From contig NZ_FNSC01000001.1 of assembly GCF_900105355.1 (NCBI RefSeq), positions 868,001 to 932,000 on the forward strand: a stretch of 64,000 nucleotides of DNA. Reading direction: 5' to 3'. The DNA comes from Pseudomonas anguilliseptica (lineage in GTDB: Bacteria; Pseudomonadota; Gammaproteobacteria; Pseudomonadales; Pseudomonadaceae). Positions 21,540-31,093 of the stretch are shown here, in pieces (position 1 is the first letter of the stretch; every line of letters begins with the position of its first letter). The notes under the pieces were generated by a model. That model had not been told where the DNA came from. It was given only the letters and a program-made list of their open reading frames with translations, and searched no databases. Made by a program: the position numbers and the translations under genes.

Positions 21540-22988
21540 ATGCAATGGGAAACCGTAATCGGGCTGGAGATTCACGCTCAGCTCAGCACCCAATCGAAGA
21601 TTTTCTCCGCCAGCGCTATCGCCTTTGGCGCCGAACCCAACACCCAGGCCAGCCTGGTTGACCTCGGCATGCCCGGCACCCTGCCGGTGCTCAACGCCGA
21701 AGCGGTGCGTATGGCCTGCAAGTTCGGCCTGGCGATTGATGCCGAAATCGCCCCGCACAACATCTTTGCGCGCAAGAACTACTTCTACCCGGACCTGCCC
21801 AAGGGCTACCAGACCAGCCAGATGGACCACCCCATCGTCGGCAAGGGCTTCCTCGATATAACCCTGGAAGACGGCACCAGCAAGCGCATCGGCATCACCC
21901 GCGCGCACCTGGAAGAAGACGCCGGCAAGAGCCTGCACGAAGACTTCCACGGCATGAGCGGCATCGACCTGAACCGCGCCGGAACTCCGCTGCTGGAGAT
22001 CGTTTCCGAGCCGGACATCCGTTCGGCCAAGGAAGCCGTAGCCTATGTGAAGGCGATCCATGCTCTGGTGCGTTACCTCGGTATCTGCGACGGCAACATG
22101 GCCGAAGGCTCGCTGCGCTGCGACTGCAACGTCTCGGTACGGCCCAAGGGCCAGGCCGAGTTCGGCACCCGCGCCGAGATCAAGAACGTCAACTCGTTCC
22201 GCTTTATCGAAAAAGCCATCAACCATGAAGTGCAACGGCAGATCGAGCTGATCGAGGACGGCGGCAAGGTGGTGCAGGAAACTCGCCTGTACGACCCGAA
22301 CAAGGACCAGACGCGCTCCATGCGCAGCAAGGAAGAAGCCAACGACTACCGCTACTTCCCCTGCCCGGACCTGCTGCCGGTGGTGATCGAGCAGAGCTTC
22401 CTCGACGAAGTGCGCGCCAGCCTGCCGGAACTGCCGGTGCAGAAGCGCGAGCGCTTCGAGGCGCAGTTCGGCCTGTCCGCCTACGACGCCACGGTGCTGG
22501 CCGCCAGCCGCGAACTGGCCGACTACTTCGAGGCCGTGAACGCGGTGTGTGGCGACGCCAAGCTGGCCGCCAACTGGGTGATGGGCGAGCTGTCCAGCCT
22601 GCTCAACAAGGACAACCTGGAGATCGAGCAGTCGCCAGTCTCCGCCGACCAGCTGGGCGGCATGATCCTGCGCATCAAGGACAACACCATCAGCGGCAAG
22701 ATCGCCAAGATGGTCTTCGAGGCCCTGGCCGCCGGTGAAGGCGCAAGCGCTGACGAAGTGATCGAGAAGAAGGGCCTTAAGCAGGTTACCGACTCCGGCG
22801 CCATTGAAGCCATGCTGGATGAAGTGCTGGCCGCCAACGCCGAACAGGTCGAACAGTACCGCGCCGCTGATGAAGCCAAGCGCGGCAAGATGTTCGGCTT
22901 CTTCGTCGGCCAGGCCATGAAGGCCTCGAAAGGCAAGGCCAACCCCGGCCAGGTGAACGAACTGCTGAAGAAAAAGCTCGAAGGCTAA
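21540..22988 (+). CDS. gatB: Asp/Glu-tRNA amidotransferase subunit B
   Basis: GatB activates the side-chain carboxylate of the misacylated tRNA with ATP and transfers ammonia to it. The 482-residue protein starts with the conserved [17 protein letters not shown] and contains the family blocks [16 protein letters not shown] and [21 protein letters not shown] residues. It ends with a helical YqeY-like tail (residues about 330-480). It closes the gatCAB operon and is followed by a hairpin-rich stretch and a terminator. Confidence 0.98.
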   Translation: MQWETVIGLEIHAQLSTQSKIFSASAIAFGAEPNTQASLVDLGMPGTLPVLNAEAVRMACKFGLAIDAEIAPHNIFARKNYFYPDLPKGYQTSQMDHPIVGKGFLDITLEDGTSKRIGITRAHLEEDAGKSLHEDFHGMSGIDLNRAGTPLLEIVSEPDIRSAKEAVAYVKAIHALVRYLGICDGNMAEGSLRCDCNVSVRPKGQAEFGTRAEIKNVNSFRFIEKAINHEVQRQIELIEDGGKVVQETRLYDPNKDQTRSMRSKEEANDYRYFPCPDLLPVVIEQSFLDEVRASLPELPVQKRERFEAQFGLSAYDATVLAASRELADYFEAVNAVCGDAKLAANWVMGELSSLLNKDNLEIEQSPVSADQLGGMILRIKDNTISGKIAKMVFEALAAGEGASADEVIEKKGLKQVTDSGAIEAMLDEVLAANAEQVEQYRAADEAKRGKMFGFFVGQAMKASKGKANPGQVNELLKKKLEG

Positions 22989-23030
22989 GCCCCCGGCTGC
23001 TCTAAGAGCATGCCAACGCATGCGTAGGCC

Positions 23031-23091
23031 CGGCGAGCGACCGACCATGGATGGTCGGGCCGGCACTCCCTACAAGCCAAGGATGGCTTGC
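23031..23091. repeat. Hairpin-rich intergenic repeat after gatB
   Basis: The sequence carries back-to-back near-palindromes: CCGACCATGGATGGTCGG at 23041-23058 and CAAGCCAAGGATGGCTTG at 23074-23091, joined by GCCGGCACTCCCTA. Such clustered hairpins resemble extragenic repeats in Pseudomonas. Only one copy is present in this window, so the family assignment is tentative. Confidence 0.5.
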
Positions 23092-23096
23092 TCTAT

Positions 23097-23125
23097 CAAC
23101 GCCGGGTCAGCCCGGCGTTGTTTTG
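23097..23125 (+). terminator. Rho-independent terminator after gatCAB
   Basis: A perfect 10-base stem (CAACGCCGGG at 23097-23106 and CCCGGCGTTG at 23111-23120) with a TCAG loop is followed by TTTTGT. It should end the gatCAB transcript. Confidence 0.9.
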
Positions 23126-23153
23126 TCTGCCGCCAATCTGCCCAGGAGCCACC

Positions 23154-23524
23154 ATGCGCCTGTTACTGATCGCCATCACCAGCCTGCTGCTCAGCGCCTG
23201 CGCCAGCCAGGGCCAGGTCGACCCGCAGGGCTACCGTGCCGAGGGCCAGGCGTCCTATTACGGCGCGCGCCACCACGGCAACAAGACCGCCAGTGGCGAA
23301 CGTTCGACCAGAATGCGCTGACCGCCGCGCATCGCAGCCTGCCGTTTGGCAGCCGGGTACAGGTGACCAACCTGCGCAACGACAAACGTGTGGTGGTGCG
23401 CATCAACGACCGCGGCCCCTATGCCAAGAAGCGCATCATCGACCTTTCGCAAAAAGCCGCCGAACAGCTGGATATGCTGCGCGACGGCGTGGTGCCGGTG
23501 CGCGTGGAACAACTGGCCGACTGA
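23154..23524 (+). pseudogene. rlpA: Short RlpA-type septal ring lipoprotein, frameshifted
   Basis: RlpA proteins are outer-membrane lipoproteins with a double-psi beta-barrel domain that in P. aeruginosa cleaves glycan strands lacking peptide stems. The gene starts at the ATG at 23154 (AGGAG at 23144-23148) with a lipobox ending at Cys16 (LLLSACAS), then [17 protein letters not shown]. There one T is missing (about 23303), so the frame ends in STRMR-stop. The other frame continues perfectly with [17 protein letters not shown] and [16 protein letters not shown] to 23524. Restored, it would be about 123 residues without a SPOR domain, a short form. This is either a true pseudogene or a single-base sequencing error. 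Confidence 0.85.
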
Positions 23525-23624
23525 ACACATCTGTTTACAAAGAAGCCGTAGACAGCACCGCTCAGCCTCTGGCGCCGCGCAAGCCGATGATTAAACTAGC
23601 GCGACTTTTATGGAACCCCTAGCA

Positions 23625-24713
23625 ATGACCCTGATGACCTTTGTTTATCTGATCGCCGGCCTGGTGCTGCTGGTCGCCGGCGCCGAGGTACTGGTACGCG
23701 GCGCGGCCAAACTCGCCGCACAGTTTGGTATTCCACCGCTGATTATCGGCCTGACCGTAGTGGCGTTCGGTACCAGCGCCCCGGAAACCGCCGTCAGCGT
23801 GCAAGCGGCATTCAACAATAGCGGCGACCTGGCCATTGGTAACGTAATCGGCAGCAATATCGCCAACGTGCTGCTGATTCTCGGCCTGACTGCAGTGGTT
23901 GCGCCGCTGATCGTCTCGCGCCAGCTGATCCGCCTGGACGTGCCGATCATGATCGGTGCCAGCCTGGTGGTTTATGCCCTGGCCTGGGACGGTAGCCTCA
24001 GCCGCCTCGATGGCGCCCTGCTGTTTGCCGGTGTAGTGACCTACACCGGCTTTCTGATTGTCAGCTCACGTCGCGACAAGAGCAGTAATGAGGATGACGA
24101 GTTTGCCAAGGAGTTCGGCCTCAACGAGCCGGCCAAGCCCTACGCCTGGGCCATCAATCTGGGCCTGATCATTGCCGGCCTGGTACTGCTGGTCAGCGGC
24201 TCCAACTTTCTGGTCGAGGGCGCGGTGACCATGGCCCGCGCCCTGGGCATTTCGGAGCTGGTGATCGGCCTGACCGTGGTCGCCATCGGTACTTCGCTGC
24301 CAGAACTGGCCACCTCGATCATGGCGGCCATCAAGGGCGAGCGCGATATCGCCGTGGGCAATATCGTCGGCAGCAATATCTTCAACCTGCTCTGCGTACT
24401 GGGCCTGGCTTCGCTGGTTTCGCCGCAGGCGATCAACGTCGCCGCCAACGCCCTGGCCTTCGACTTCCCAGTGATGATTGCAGTAGCCGTGGCCTGTTTG
24501 CCGATCTTCTTCGCCGGCTACCGCATCAACCGCTGGGAAGGCCTGCTGTTCCTCGCCTATTACGTGGCCTACACGGTCTACCTGGTGCTGTCGTCGACTG
24601 GCCGGCCGTTCGCCGAAGTGTTCGGTGATGCCCTGCTCGGTTACGCCCTGCCACTGACCGCCGTGACCCTGGTGATCATCGCCGGCCGCGCCTGGCACAA
24701 GCAGAAAGCCTGA
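23625..24713 (+). CDS. yrbG: Calcium/sodium antiporter, CaCA family (YrbG-like)
   Basis: This is an inner-membrane cation/Ca2+ exchanger of the CaCA superfamily. It has two inverted halves of about five helices each, joined by an acidic cytoplasmic loop (KSSNEDDEFAKEF). The two alpha-repeat motifs are intact: GTSAPETAVS in the first half and GTSLPELATS in the second, each preceded by GLTVVA. The product is about 362 residues from the ATG at 23625; an ATG at 23610 is also possible, and neither has a strong ribosome site. The ion preference is inferred from the family. It stands alone between rlpA and the decarboxylase-like gene. Confidence 0.9.
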   Translation: MTLMTFVYLIAGLVLLVAGAEVLVRGAAKLAAQFGIPPLIIGLTVVAFGTSAPETAVSVQAAFNNSGDLAIGNVIGSNIANVLLILGLTAVVAPLIVSRQLIRLDVPIMIGASLVVYALAWDGSLSRLDGALLFAGVVTYTGFLIVSSRRDKSSNEDDEFAKEFGLNEPAKPYAWAINLGLIIAGLVLLVSGSNFLVEGAVTMARALGISELVIGLTVVAIGTSLPELATSIMAAIKGERDIAVGNIVGSNIFNLLCVLGLASLVSPQAINVAANALAFDFPVMIAVAVACLPIFFAGYRINRWEGLLFLAYYVAYTVYLVLSSTGRPFAEVFGDALLGYALPLTAVTLVIIAGRAWHKQKA

Positions 24714-24736
24714 CGGCCCACTGGGAGGAAAGCCGC

Positions 24737-25114
24737 ATGAGTGACAGCCACGAGCAAGGCCTGAAAGTCCGCCGTGAGGTGATGGGTGACGCCTTTGTCG
24801 ACCGCGCCCTGGGTAACGCCACGGACTTTACCCAGCCGCTGCAGGACTTCGTCAACGAGCACGCCTGGGGCGGCGTATGGACCCGCGACGGGCTGGACCG
24901 CAAGACCCGCAGCCTGATCACCCTCTCGGCACTGACCGCGCTGAAATGCCCACAGGAACTCAAGGGCCACGTGCGCGGTGCGCTGAACAACGGCTGCACA
25001 GTCGAGGAAATCCGCGAAACCTTGCTGCATTGTGCGGTGTATGCCGGCGTGCCGGCCGCCATTGATGCCTTTCGTGCGGCCCAGGAAGTGATCGCCGAGG
25101 TTCAGCAGGCCTGA
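24737..25114 (+). CDS. Carboxymuconolactone decarboxylase family protein
   Basis: The 125-residue protein belongs to the AhpD/CMD alpha-helical family and most resembles PcaC, 4-carboxymuconolactone decarboxylase of the protocatechuate pathway (RREVMGDAFVDRALGNA, TLSALTALKCPQELKGHV, TLLHCAVYAGVPAAIDAF). It lacks the CxxC of AhpD, so peroxidase activity is unlikely. No other pca genes are nearby, so its substrate is uncertain. A strong GGAGGAA lies before the ATG, and the gene follows the CaCA antiporter by 23 bases, perhaps in the same transcript. Confidence 0.85.
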   Translation: MSDSHEQGLKVRREVMGDAFVDRALGNATDFTQPLQDFVNEHAWGGVWTRDGLDRKTRSLITLSALTALKCPQELKGHVRGALNNGCTVEEIRETLLHCAVYAGVPAAIDAFRAAQEVIAEVQQA

Positions 25115-25127
25115 TTGCAAGCAAACA

Positions 25128-25153
25128 GAAAGCCCGGCATTGCCCGGCTTTTG
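25128..25153. terminator. Bidirectional terminator
   Basis: An imperfect hairpin (AAAGCCCGGCA paired with TGCCCGGCTTTT, one central mismatch) lies between the convergent decarboxylase-like and AEC genes, with an A tract on one side and a T tract on the other. Confidence 0.7.
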
Positions 25154-25169
25154 TATGCCCGCGCGACGG

Positions 25170-26111
25170 CTAGATCCAGCCCGCCCACTGCAGCACGAAC
25201 AGCCCGAGGTTGGTGGTCACCACCGTGGCCAGAGTGGTCAGCACAATGATCGCCGCCGCCAACTGATGGTTGCCGCCCACCGCCTTGGCCATGACAAAAC
25301 TGGCTGCCGCCGTGGGACTGGCAAAGTAGAGAAAGAGAATCGCCAGATCAGCATCGCGAAAGCCCCACAACCAGGCGCCCAGGGTGGCCAGCAACGGCAG
25401 CCAGAGCACCTTCATCAGGCTTGAACTGATCGCCATGCCACTGCTCTCACGCAGCGATTCCAGAGTCAGGGTGCCTCCAATGCAGATCAACGCCAGCGGC
25501 AGGCTCATCTGCGCAAAATATTCCCCGGAGGTCAGCAACCAGTCCGGCAGGGGAATCTGCCAGGCGGCAAAGGGAATGGCCGCCAGCACGCCAATGATCA
25601 GCGGATTGCTGAGGATGTTCTTGGTCAGACTCCAGACATCGGTCTTGGCCTCCGGGCTGTAGATCGCCAGAACAATCGCCGACAGGGTGTTGTAGCTGAG
25701 GATCACCACCCCGCCGAGCACCGCGCCGACCGACAGGCCGTAATCACCGTACATGCTGGTGGCCAGCGCCAGGCCGATAATGCCGTTGTTGCCGCGAAAT
25801 GCGCCCTGGGTGTAGATGCCGCGATCCGCCTCTGGGCAACGCAGGATTGCCCACCCCCAAGCCAGCAGAAAGCAGCCCAGGGTCGCCAACACGAAGTACA
25901 GCAACAGCGCCGGCTGTAACGCAGTATTCAGGTCGGCCTTTACAATCCCGAGAAACAACAGGGTGGGCAGCGTGCCGCGAAACACCAGCGCCGATGCGGT
26001 ATTGATAAAGGCCGTATCAATCAAGCCCAGACGCTTGAGCGCCACGCCAAGAAACAGCATGGAGAACACCGGGGCGGTAACGCTGATGGTTTGCTGAACG
26101 ACGGCGAGCAT
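25170..26111 (-). CDS. AEC-family auxin efflux carrier-type transporter
   Basis: This 313-residue membrane protein has about ten helices in the pattern of the auxin efflux carrier family, which in bacteria moves organic acids such as malate. Typical segments are APVFSMLFLGVALKRLG near the start, RGNNGIIGLALATSMYGDYG in the middle and SPTAAASFVMAKAVGG near the end. The substrate cannot be read from sequence. It is monocistronic, with 171 bases of gene-free sequence between it and roxR. Confidence 0.88.
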   Translation of the reverse strand: MLAVVQQTISVTAPVFSMLFLGVALKRLGLIDTAFINTASALVFRGTLPTLLFLGIVKADLNTALQPALLLYFVLATLGCFLLAWGWAILRCPEADRGIYTQGAFRGNNGIIGLALATSMYGDYGLSVGAVLGGVVILSYNTLSAIVLAIYSPEAKTDVWSLTKNILSNPLIIGVLAAIPFAAWQIPLPDWLLTSGEYFAQMSLPLALICIGGTLTLESLRESSGMAISSSLMKVLWLPLLATLGAWLWGFRDADLAILFLYFASPTAAASFVMAKAVGGNHQLAAAIIVLTTLATVVTTNLGLFVLQWAGWI

Positions 26112-26282
26112 GGCAGCCCCTGACCAGTTAGATAGGGGGCTAATGTAACAAGGCTTACCGGCGGAAAGCTTTCAGCAACCTTTCATGCAAGAAAAAACCG
26201 CTGAGCGCGCTTTTCAACGCAGCGCAGCGCAGCGACGGCCCGCAGGGTGGCCATCACTAGAAGACAGGCTTAAAAACAGCCT

Positions 26283-26843
26283 TTAACGGCGTACCGGACG
26301 CTTCTGCAACTTGCGCTGCAAGGTGCGCCGATGCATGCCCAGGGCGCGGGCGGTGGCGGAGATATTGCCTTCGTGCTCACTGAGCACGCGTTGAATATGC
26401 TCCCACTGCAGGCGATCCACCGACATCGGATTTTCCGGCACCAGGCTTTCCAGATCGGCATGCTGGGTCAGCAGCGCGGCCAGCACATCATCGGCATCGG
26501 CCGGTTTGCACAGGTAGTTACAGGCGCCACGCTTGATCGCCTCCACCGCCGTGGCAATGCTTGAATAGCCGGTCAAGATCACCACGCGCATTTCGGCGTC
26601 CAGCTCCAGTAGCTTGGGCAGTAGCACCAGACCGGAGTCGCCTTCCATCTTCAGGTCAACCACGGCGTAATCCGGCAGATCCTGCTCAGCCAGAGCCAGG
26701 CCTTCCTCCGCCGAACCGGCGGTGGACACACGCAGGCCGCGCCGACTCATGGCGCGAGCCATCACGCGGGTGAAAGTCGGATCGTCGTCGACCAACAGCA
26801 GGTGCGGTTGTTCTTCGCCTTCGAACAGCACTTCGTCGCTCAT
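26283..26843 (-). CDS. roxR: Redox response regulator RoxR (RegA/PrrA type)
   Basis: RoxR is the response regulator of the RoxSR redox system, which in Pseudomonas regulates the cyanide-insensitive oxidase and other respiratory genes. The 186-residue protein has a receiver domain with the acidic pair Asp20/Asp21, phosphoacceptor Asp63 in VVDLKMEGDSG, Thr91 and Lys113. A short linker leads to a Fis-type helix-turn-helix (EGNISATARALGMHRRTLQR). The compact two-domain form is typical of the RegA/PrrA family. It follows roxS by 12 bases on the same strand. Confidence 0.94.
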   Translation of the reverse strand: MSDEVLFEGEEQPHLLLVDDDPTFTRVMARAMSRRGLRVSTAGSAEEGLALAEQDLPDYAVVDLKMEGDSGLVLLPKLLELDAEMRVVILTGYSSIATAVEAIKRGACNYLCKPADADDVLAALLTQHADLESLVPENPMSVDRLQWEHIQRVLSEHEGNISATARALGMHRRTLQRKLQKRPVRR

Positions 26844-26855
26844 TCGCGTAGTTCC

Positions 26856-28109
26856 TTAAGCTCGGCCATAGGCGCGCGGCAATTTCAGCTCGGTGAGCGT
26901 GCCGCCTTCTTCGTGGTTATACAGTTTAACCGTGCCGCCGGCACGGGTGACGCTGGCCTGGCTGAGGAACAGGCCCAGACCAAAACCCTTGCCCTTGGTG
27001 GTGAAAAACGGCCGCCCCAGTTGCTCGGCAATCGCCAGCGGCACACCGGCGCCAAAGTCACGAATGCTCAGGCGCAGCCACTGGTGATCCCAGTCCAGGC
27101 GAATGTCCAGCTTGTCCGGGCAGGCGTCGGCCGCGTTATTCAGCAGGTTGAGCAGAGCCTGAGTCAGATCGGCCGGCGGCATCATCTTGGGCGGGGCGCC
27201 ACGGCCCAGGCACTGGTAGCGATAACTGGCTTCCGGGCGCATCAGGTGCCAGCGATTGAGGGTGGTTTCCAGCCACTCGACGGACGACAGCTCGATCACC
27301 GCCTGACGGCGATCTGCTTCGGCGGCACGCACCAGGTGTTGCAGGGTTTCCTTGCATAGCTTGACCTGCTCCTGCAGCACCGCCAGGTCCTCTTGAAGGG
27401 TCGGCTCCTGATGCTCGCGGCGCAACTCCTTGATCAGCACGCTCATGGTCGCCAGCGGCGTACCCAACTCATGCGCAGCTCCAGCGGCCTGAGTCGCCAC
27501 GGCGAGCAGCTGCTGGTCACGCAAGCCTTCTTCACGGCGCTCGGCGCGCAGTTCTTCCTGATGGCGCAACTCCTCGGCCATCTTCGCCACGAAGAAGGTG
27601 ATCAGCCCAGCGGCCAGGGCAAAGCTCAGCCACATACCGTAGATCAGCAGGCTTTCCCGTGGCCCCGCCGGCAACTCCAGCGGGTGCGACCAGACCAGCA
27701 GAAAGGTGTACCCACCCAGCGCCAGGCCGGACAGGGTGATGGTGTAGAGCCAGGGTAAGGTCGCTGCGGCAATCGTCAGCGGCACCAGGTAATAGGAGAC
27801 AAAGGGGTTGGTCGAGCCACCCGAGTAATACAGCAGCAGGCTGTGGATGATCAGGTCGCAGCCCAGCTGCACCGCATATTCCTGCTCGGTCACCGGCCAG
27901 GGCCCACGCAGACGCAGGGCGGTCAGCAGACACAGCACCAGGGAAATACCGAGGGTGACACTCAGCTCCAGCCAGGGCAGCGGCAACGCGCCAGACTTGT
28001 AGGCCAGCCCCACAGAACCGGCCTGCGCGGCCAGCACCAGAATACGGATCAGGGTCAGGCGCCAGAGGTTTTGCCGGCTCGCCGACAGTAGCTGCACAGG
28101 TGCGAGCAT
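26856..28109 (-). CDS. roxS: Redox sensor histidine kinase RoxS (RegB/PrrB type)
   Basis: RoxS is the membrane histidine kinase that senses respiratory-chain redox state and phosphorylates RoxR. I start at the ATG at 28109 (MLAPVQLLSASRQN), which has GGAG just upstream, rather than at an in-frame start further out. The 417-residue protein has six N-terminal membrane helices and the RegB-type quinone-associated motif GGSTNPFVSYYLVPL. The H-box is AAGAAHELGTPLATMS, followed by an HATPase domain (LNNAADACPDKL, GKGFGLGLFLSQAS). It is the first gene of the roxS-roxR unit. Confidence 0.94.
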   Translation of the reverse strand: MLAPVQLLSASRQNLWRLTLIRILVLAAQAGSVGLAYKSGALPLPWLELSVTLGISLVLCLLTALRLRGPWPVTEQEYAVQLGCDLIIHSLLLYYSGGSTNPFVSYYLVPLTIAAATLPWLYTITLSGLALGGYTFLLVWSHPLELPAGPRESLLIYGMWLSFALAAGLITFFVAKMAEELRHQEELRAERREEGLRDQQLLAVATQAAGAAHELGTPLATMSVLIKELRREHQEPTLQEDLAVLQEQVKLCKETLQHLVRAAEADRRQAVIELSSVEWLETTLNRWHLMRPEASYRYQCLGRGAPPKMMPPADLTQALLNLLNNAADACPDKLDIRLDWDHQWLRLSIRDFGAGVPLAIAEQLGRPFFTTKGKGFGLGLFLSQASVTRAGGTVKLYNHEEGGTLTELKLPRAYGRA

Positions 28110-28366
28110 AGAATCTCCAAGTTGCTCATTCAGCGAGCCGCAGGAGTATAACCAAGCCTCTGTACAGCCAGCTGCGGCAACACGCCGCAGCAAGCCAGCT
28201 GCAAGGCAAATTGCACGGAGCCACGTTCAATAGCGTGCAAGGTGACCGCTATAAATAACCAGCCGTAAAAATGTGGAACCGGATTTAACCCGTTCAGTCT
28301 GATAGCTACGTCTACCCTCTGGAAAGCCGCGCATACCCCATGCGCCCAACATATAAAGGAATCGTC

Positions 28367-29080
28367 ATGCTGCCATTGTCTCGCCTCGCCACCGCCCTGC
28401 TGCTGAGCACCACCACCCTGCTGAGCGCCACGGCCATGGCCGAAGAAGCGCGCTATAACCAGGTCGCACTGCGCGCCGAGGTCACTCAGGAAATTGCCCA
28501 CGACCTGATGCACGTCACCCTCTACAGCGAAGCCCAGGACAGCGACCCAGCCGCCCTCGCCGCGCAGATCAGCAAGACCCTGAATGCCAGCATCGCCCAG
28601 GCGCGCAAGGTCAAAGGCGTCAGCGTCGCCTCCGGCAGCCGCAACAGCTACCCGGTGTACGACGACAAAGGCCAGAAAATTACTGCCTGGCGCGAGCGCG
28701 CCGAGCTGCGCCTGGAAAGCGCCGATTTCAGCGCACTGTCCAAGCTCACCGGGGAAATGCTGCAAACCCTGAAGATGGGCGGAATGAACTTCAGCATCGC
28801 CTCGGACACCCGTAAGACCCACGAAGACGCCCTGCTCAAGGACGCCGTGGCAGCCTTCAAGGCCCGCGCGCAACTGGCCACCGAAGCGCTCGGCGGCAGC
28901 GGTTACAAGCTGGTCAGCCTGAGCCTCAACACCGGCGGTTTCCAGCCTCCGATGCCGATGCGTATGGAGGCCATGAAAGGTGCGGCGATGATGGATGCGG
29001 CGGCGACACCGGAGATCGAAGCCGGCACCAGCCAGGTCAACATCAACGCCGATGGCGTAATCGAAGTGCAGATGCCCTGA
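28367..29080 (+). CDS. Periplasmic SIMPL-domain protein (DUF541)
   Basis: This 237-residue protein has a signal peptide (MLPLSRLATALLLSTTTLL..., cleavage after AMA) and a SIMPL/DUF541 domain, a family of periplasmic or outer-membrane-associated proteins with no settled function. Recognisable segments are VALRAEVTQEIAHDLMHV and INADGVIEVQMP at the C-terminus. AAGGA lies 6 bases before the ATG at 28367. It is divergent from roxS and precedes the dipeptide region. The 257-base gap before it holds no gene. Confidence 0.85.
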   Translation: MLPLSRLATALLLSTTTLLSATAMAEEARYNQVALRAEVTQEIAHDLMHVTLYSEAQDSDPAALAAQISKTLNASIAQARKVKGVSVASGSRNSYPVYDDKGQKITAWRERAELRLESADFSALSKLTGEMLQTLKMGGMNFSIASDTRKTHEDALLKDAVAAFKARAQLATEALGGSGYKLVSLSLNTGGFQPPMPMRMEAMKGAAMMDAAATPEIEAGTSQVNINADGVIEVQMP

Positions 29081-29084
29081 GGAT

Positions 29085-29195
29085 CGCTGCGCGTCGGCCC
29101 TGCTGCGTTAAAAACAGGCTCGGAATGCTCATGTACAGCTCGTACACTCCGCGTCCTCACCTGTTTTTGCCTTGCATGACTCTAGCTCGCAAGAC
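29085..29195. repeat. Dispersed palindromic element, copy A
   Basis: This stretch after the SIMPL gene (CGCTGCGCGTCGGC ... GCTCGGAATGCTCAT ... CTGTTTTTGCCTTG ... CTAGCTCGC) matches the reverse complement of the element at 55820-55961. Shared blocks include GCTGCGCGTCGGC, TGCGTTAAAAA, CTCGGAATGCTCAT and TTTTTGCCTTG. The inner arms AAAAACAGG and CCTGTTTTT are inverted repeats. The rest of the 364-base gap up to dppA1 holds only a small hairpin at 29243-29268 (GCGCCGTTAT/ATAGCGGCGC). Confidence 0.8.
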
Positions 29196-29444
29196 TTTGA
29201 GCAGGCCCCAAAGAAAAGCATCAGCTGCTACAAACAGAAGCAGCGCCGTTATCCGACGATAGCGGCGCCTTGCCATGTTTTTCTCGTACTTTTATAGATA
29301 TGCGACACCAACATACTGTTGCGTCGTCATTCCTGTTCTCTCTGCGACATGCCACTTGCCTACGGCATACGCCCTGCATAGCTTCTTCCAAGGCCTCCAT
29401 AAGAGGCTCCTCAGGATCACAACCACAATAACCATGAGGTCACT

Positions 29445-31034
29445 ATGCGTAAGAACGCCGTCATCCAGGCTTTACTCGCCGCTGGGCTGATCGCCAGCAC
29501 GCCACTTGCCAGCGCCGCCGGCAACCTGGTGTTCTGCTCCGAAGGCAGCCCTGACGGGTTTGACCCGGGCCTGTACACCACCGGTACCGATTTCGATGCT
29601 GCAGCGGAAACCGTGTTCAACCGCCTGAGCCAGTTCGAGCGTGGCGGCACTGCAGTCATCCCCGGCCTGGCCGAGAAGTGGGACATCAGCGAAGACGGCC
29701 TGAGCTATACCTTTCACCTGCGCCCGAAGGTGAAATTCCACACCACCGAATACTTCACGCCGAGCCGCGACTTCAACGCTGATGACGTGCTGTTCACCTT
29801 CCAGCGCATGCTCGACAAGGATCACCCGTTCCGCAAAGCCTACCCGTCGGAGTTCCCCTACTTCACCGACATGGGTATGGACGCGAACATCGCCAAGATC
29901 GAAAAACTCGACGACATGACCGTCAAGTTCACCCTTAACGAAGTCGACGCCGCCTTTATCCAGAACCTGGCGATGAGCTTCGCCTCGATCCAGTCCGCCA
30001 AATACGCCGATAGCCTGCTCAAGGCCGCCGATATCAACCAAAAGCCCATCGGCACTGGCCCGTTCGTGTTCAGCCGCTACCAGAAGGACGCGGTGATCCG
30101 CTTCAAGGGCAACAAGGAATACTGGCAACCAGATGAGGTGAAAATCGACAACCTGATCTTCGCCATCAACACCGACGCCTCGGTGCGCATGCAGAAGCTC
30201 AAGGCCGGCGAATGCCAGGTCACCCTGTTCCCACGTCCGGCGGATCTGGATGCGCTGAAAAAAGACCCGAACCTGGACATGCCCGAGCAGGCCGGCTTCA
30301 ACGTCGGCTATATCGCCTACAACGTCACCCACCCGCCGTTCGACAAACTCGAAGTGCGCCAGGCGCTGGACATGGCGGTGAACAAGCAGGGCATCATCGA
30401 CGCGGTGTACCAGAGCGCCGGCCAGCTGGCGGTCAACGGCATGCCGCCGACCCAGTGGTCCTACAACGACAGCATCAAGGACCCCGCCTACAACCCGGAG
30501 AAGACCAAGGAACTGCTCAAGGCCGCCGGCATTAAGGAAGGCACCGAAATCACCCTGTGGGCCATGCCGGTGCAGCGCCCGTACAACCCCAACGCCAAAC
30601 TGATGGCCGAGATGCTCCAGGCCGACTGGGCCAAGGTCGGCGTCAAGGCCAAGATCGTCACCTACGAGTGGGGCGAGTACCTCAAGCGCTCCAAGGCCGG
30701 CGAACACGACGCCATGCTGATCGGCTGGAGCGGCGACAACGGTGACCCGGACAACTGGCTGGGCACTCTGTACGGCTGCGACGCAGTGGACGGCAACAAC
30801 TTCTCCAAGTGGTGCTTCGAGGACTACGACAAGCTGATCAAGGCCGCCAAGCGCACCACCGACGTGGCCGAGCGCACCGAGCTGTACAAGCAGGCTCAGG
30901 TGATTCTCAAGCGTGAAGTGCCGATCACCCCGATCGCTCACTCCACGGTCTATCAACCAATGAGCAAAACGGTTGAGGACTTCCGCATCAGCCCGTTCGC
31001 GCTGAACTCGTTCTACGGCGTCGGCGTCAAGTAA
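29445..31034 (+). CDS. Dipeptide ABC transporter substrate-binding protein (DppA-type, first copy)
   Basis: This 529-residue SBP family 5 protein has a signal peptide (ending near TPLASA-AG) and the family signature region LSYTFHLRPKVKFH. Further landmarks are NADDVLFTFQRMLDKDHPF and IGWSGDNGDPDNWL. It binds di- or tripeptides in the periplasm for the Dpp permease. By position it corresponds to dppA1 (PA4496 region) of P. aeruginosa. It is very similar along its length to the copy at 33294. GAGG precedes the ATG by 6 bases, and a strong terminator follows, so it is transcribed alone. Confidence 0.93.
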   Translation: MRKNAVIQALLAAGLIASTPLASAAGNLVFCSEGSPDGFDPGLYTTGTDFDAAAETVFNRLSQFERGGTAVIPGLAEKWDISEDGLSYTFHLRPKVKFHTTEYFTPSRDFNADDVLFTFQRMLDKDHPFRKAYPSEFPYFTDMGMDANIAKIEKLDDMTVKFTLNEVDAAFIQNLAMSFASIQSAKYADSLLKAADINQKPIGTGPFVFSRYQKDAVIRFKGNKEYWQPDEVKIDNLIFAINTDASVRMQKLKAGECQVTLFPRPADLDALKKDPNLDMPEQAGFNVGYIAYNVTHPPFDKLEVRQALDMAVNKQGIIDAVYQSAGQLAVNGMPPTQWSYNDSIKDPAYNPEKTKELLKAAGIKEGTEITLWAMPVQRPYNPNAKLMAEMLQADWAKVGVKAKIVTYEWGEYLKRSKAGEHDAMLIGWSGDNGDPDNWLGTLYGCDAVDGNNFSKWCFEDYDKLIKAAKRTTDVAERTELYKQAQVILKREVPITPIAHSTVYQPMSKTVEDFRISPFALNSFYGVGVK

Positions 31035-31044
31035 CCACCTCGGC

Positions 31045-31079
31045 AATAAAAACGGCGGCCAATGGCCGCCGTTTTTATT
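31045..31079. terminator. Strong bidirectional terminator
   Basis: A perfect 16-base stem (AATAAAAACGGCGGCC with GGCCGCCGTTTTTATT) and an AAT loop separate dppA1 from the convergent mdpA. Confidence 0.95.
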
Positions 31080-31093
31080 TACTGCAACAGCAC

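Noticed and set aside
21441..23066. Minus-strand open frame of about 540 codons over gatB
   Set aside because: It is opposite the conserved gatA/gatB genes and has no recognisable domain or ribosome site.
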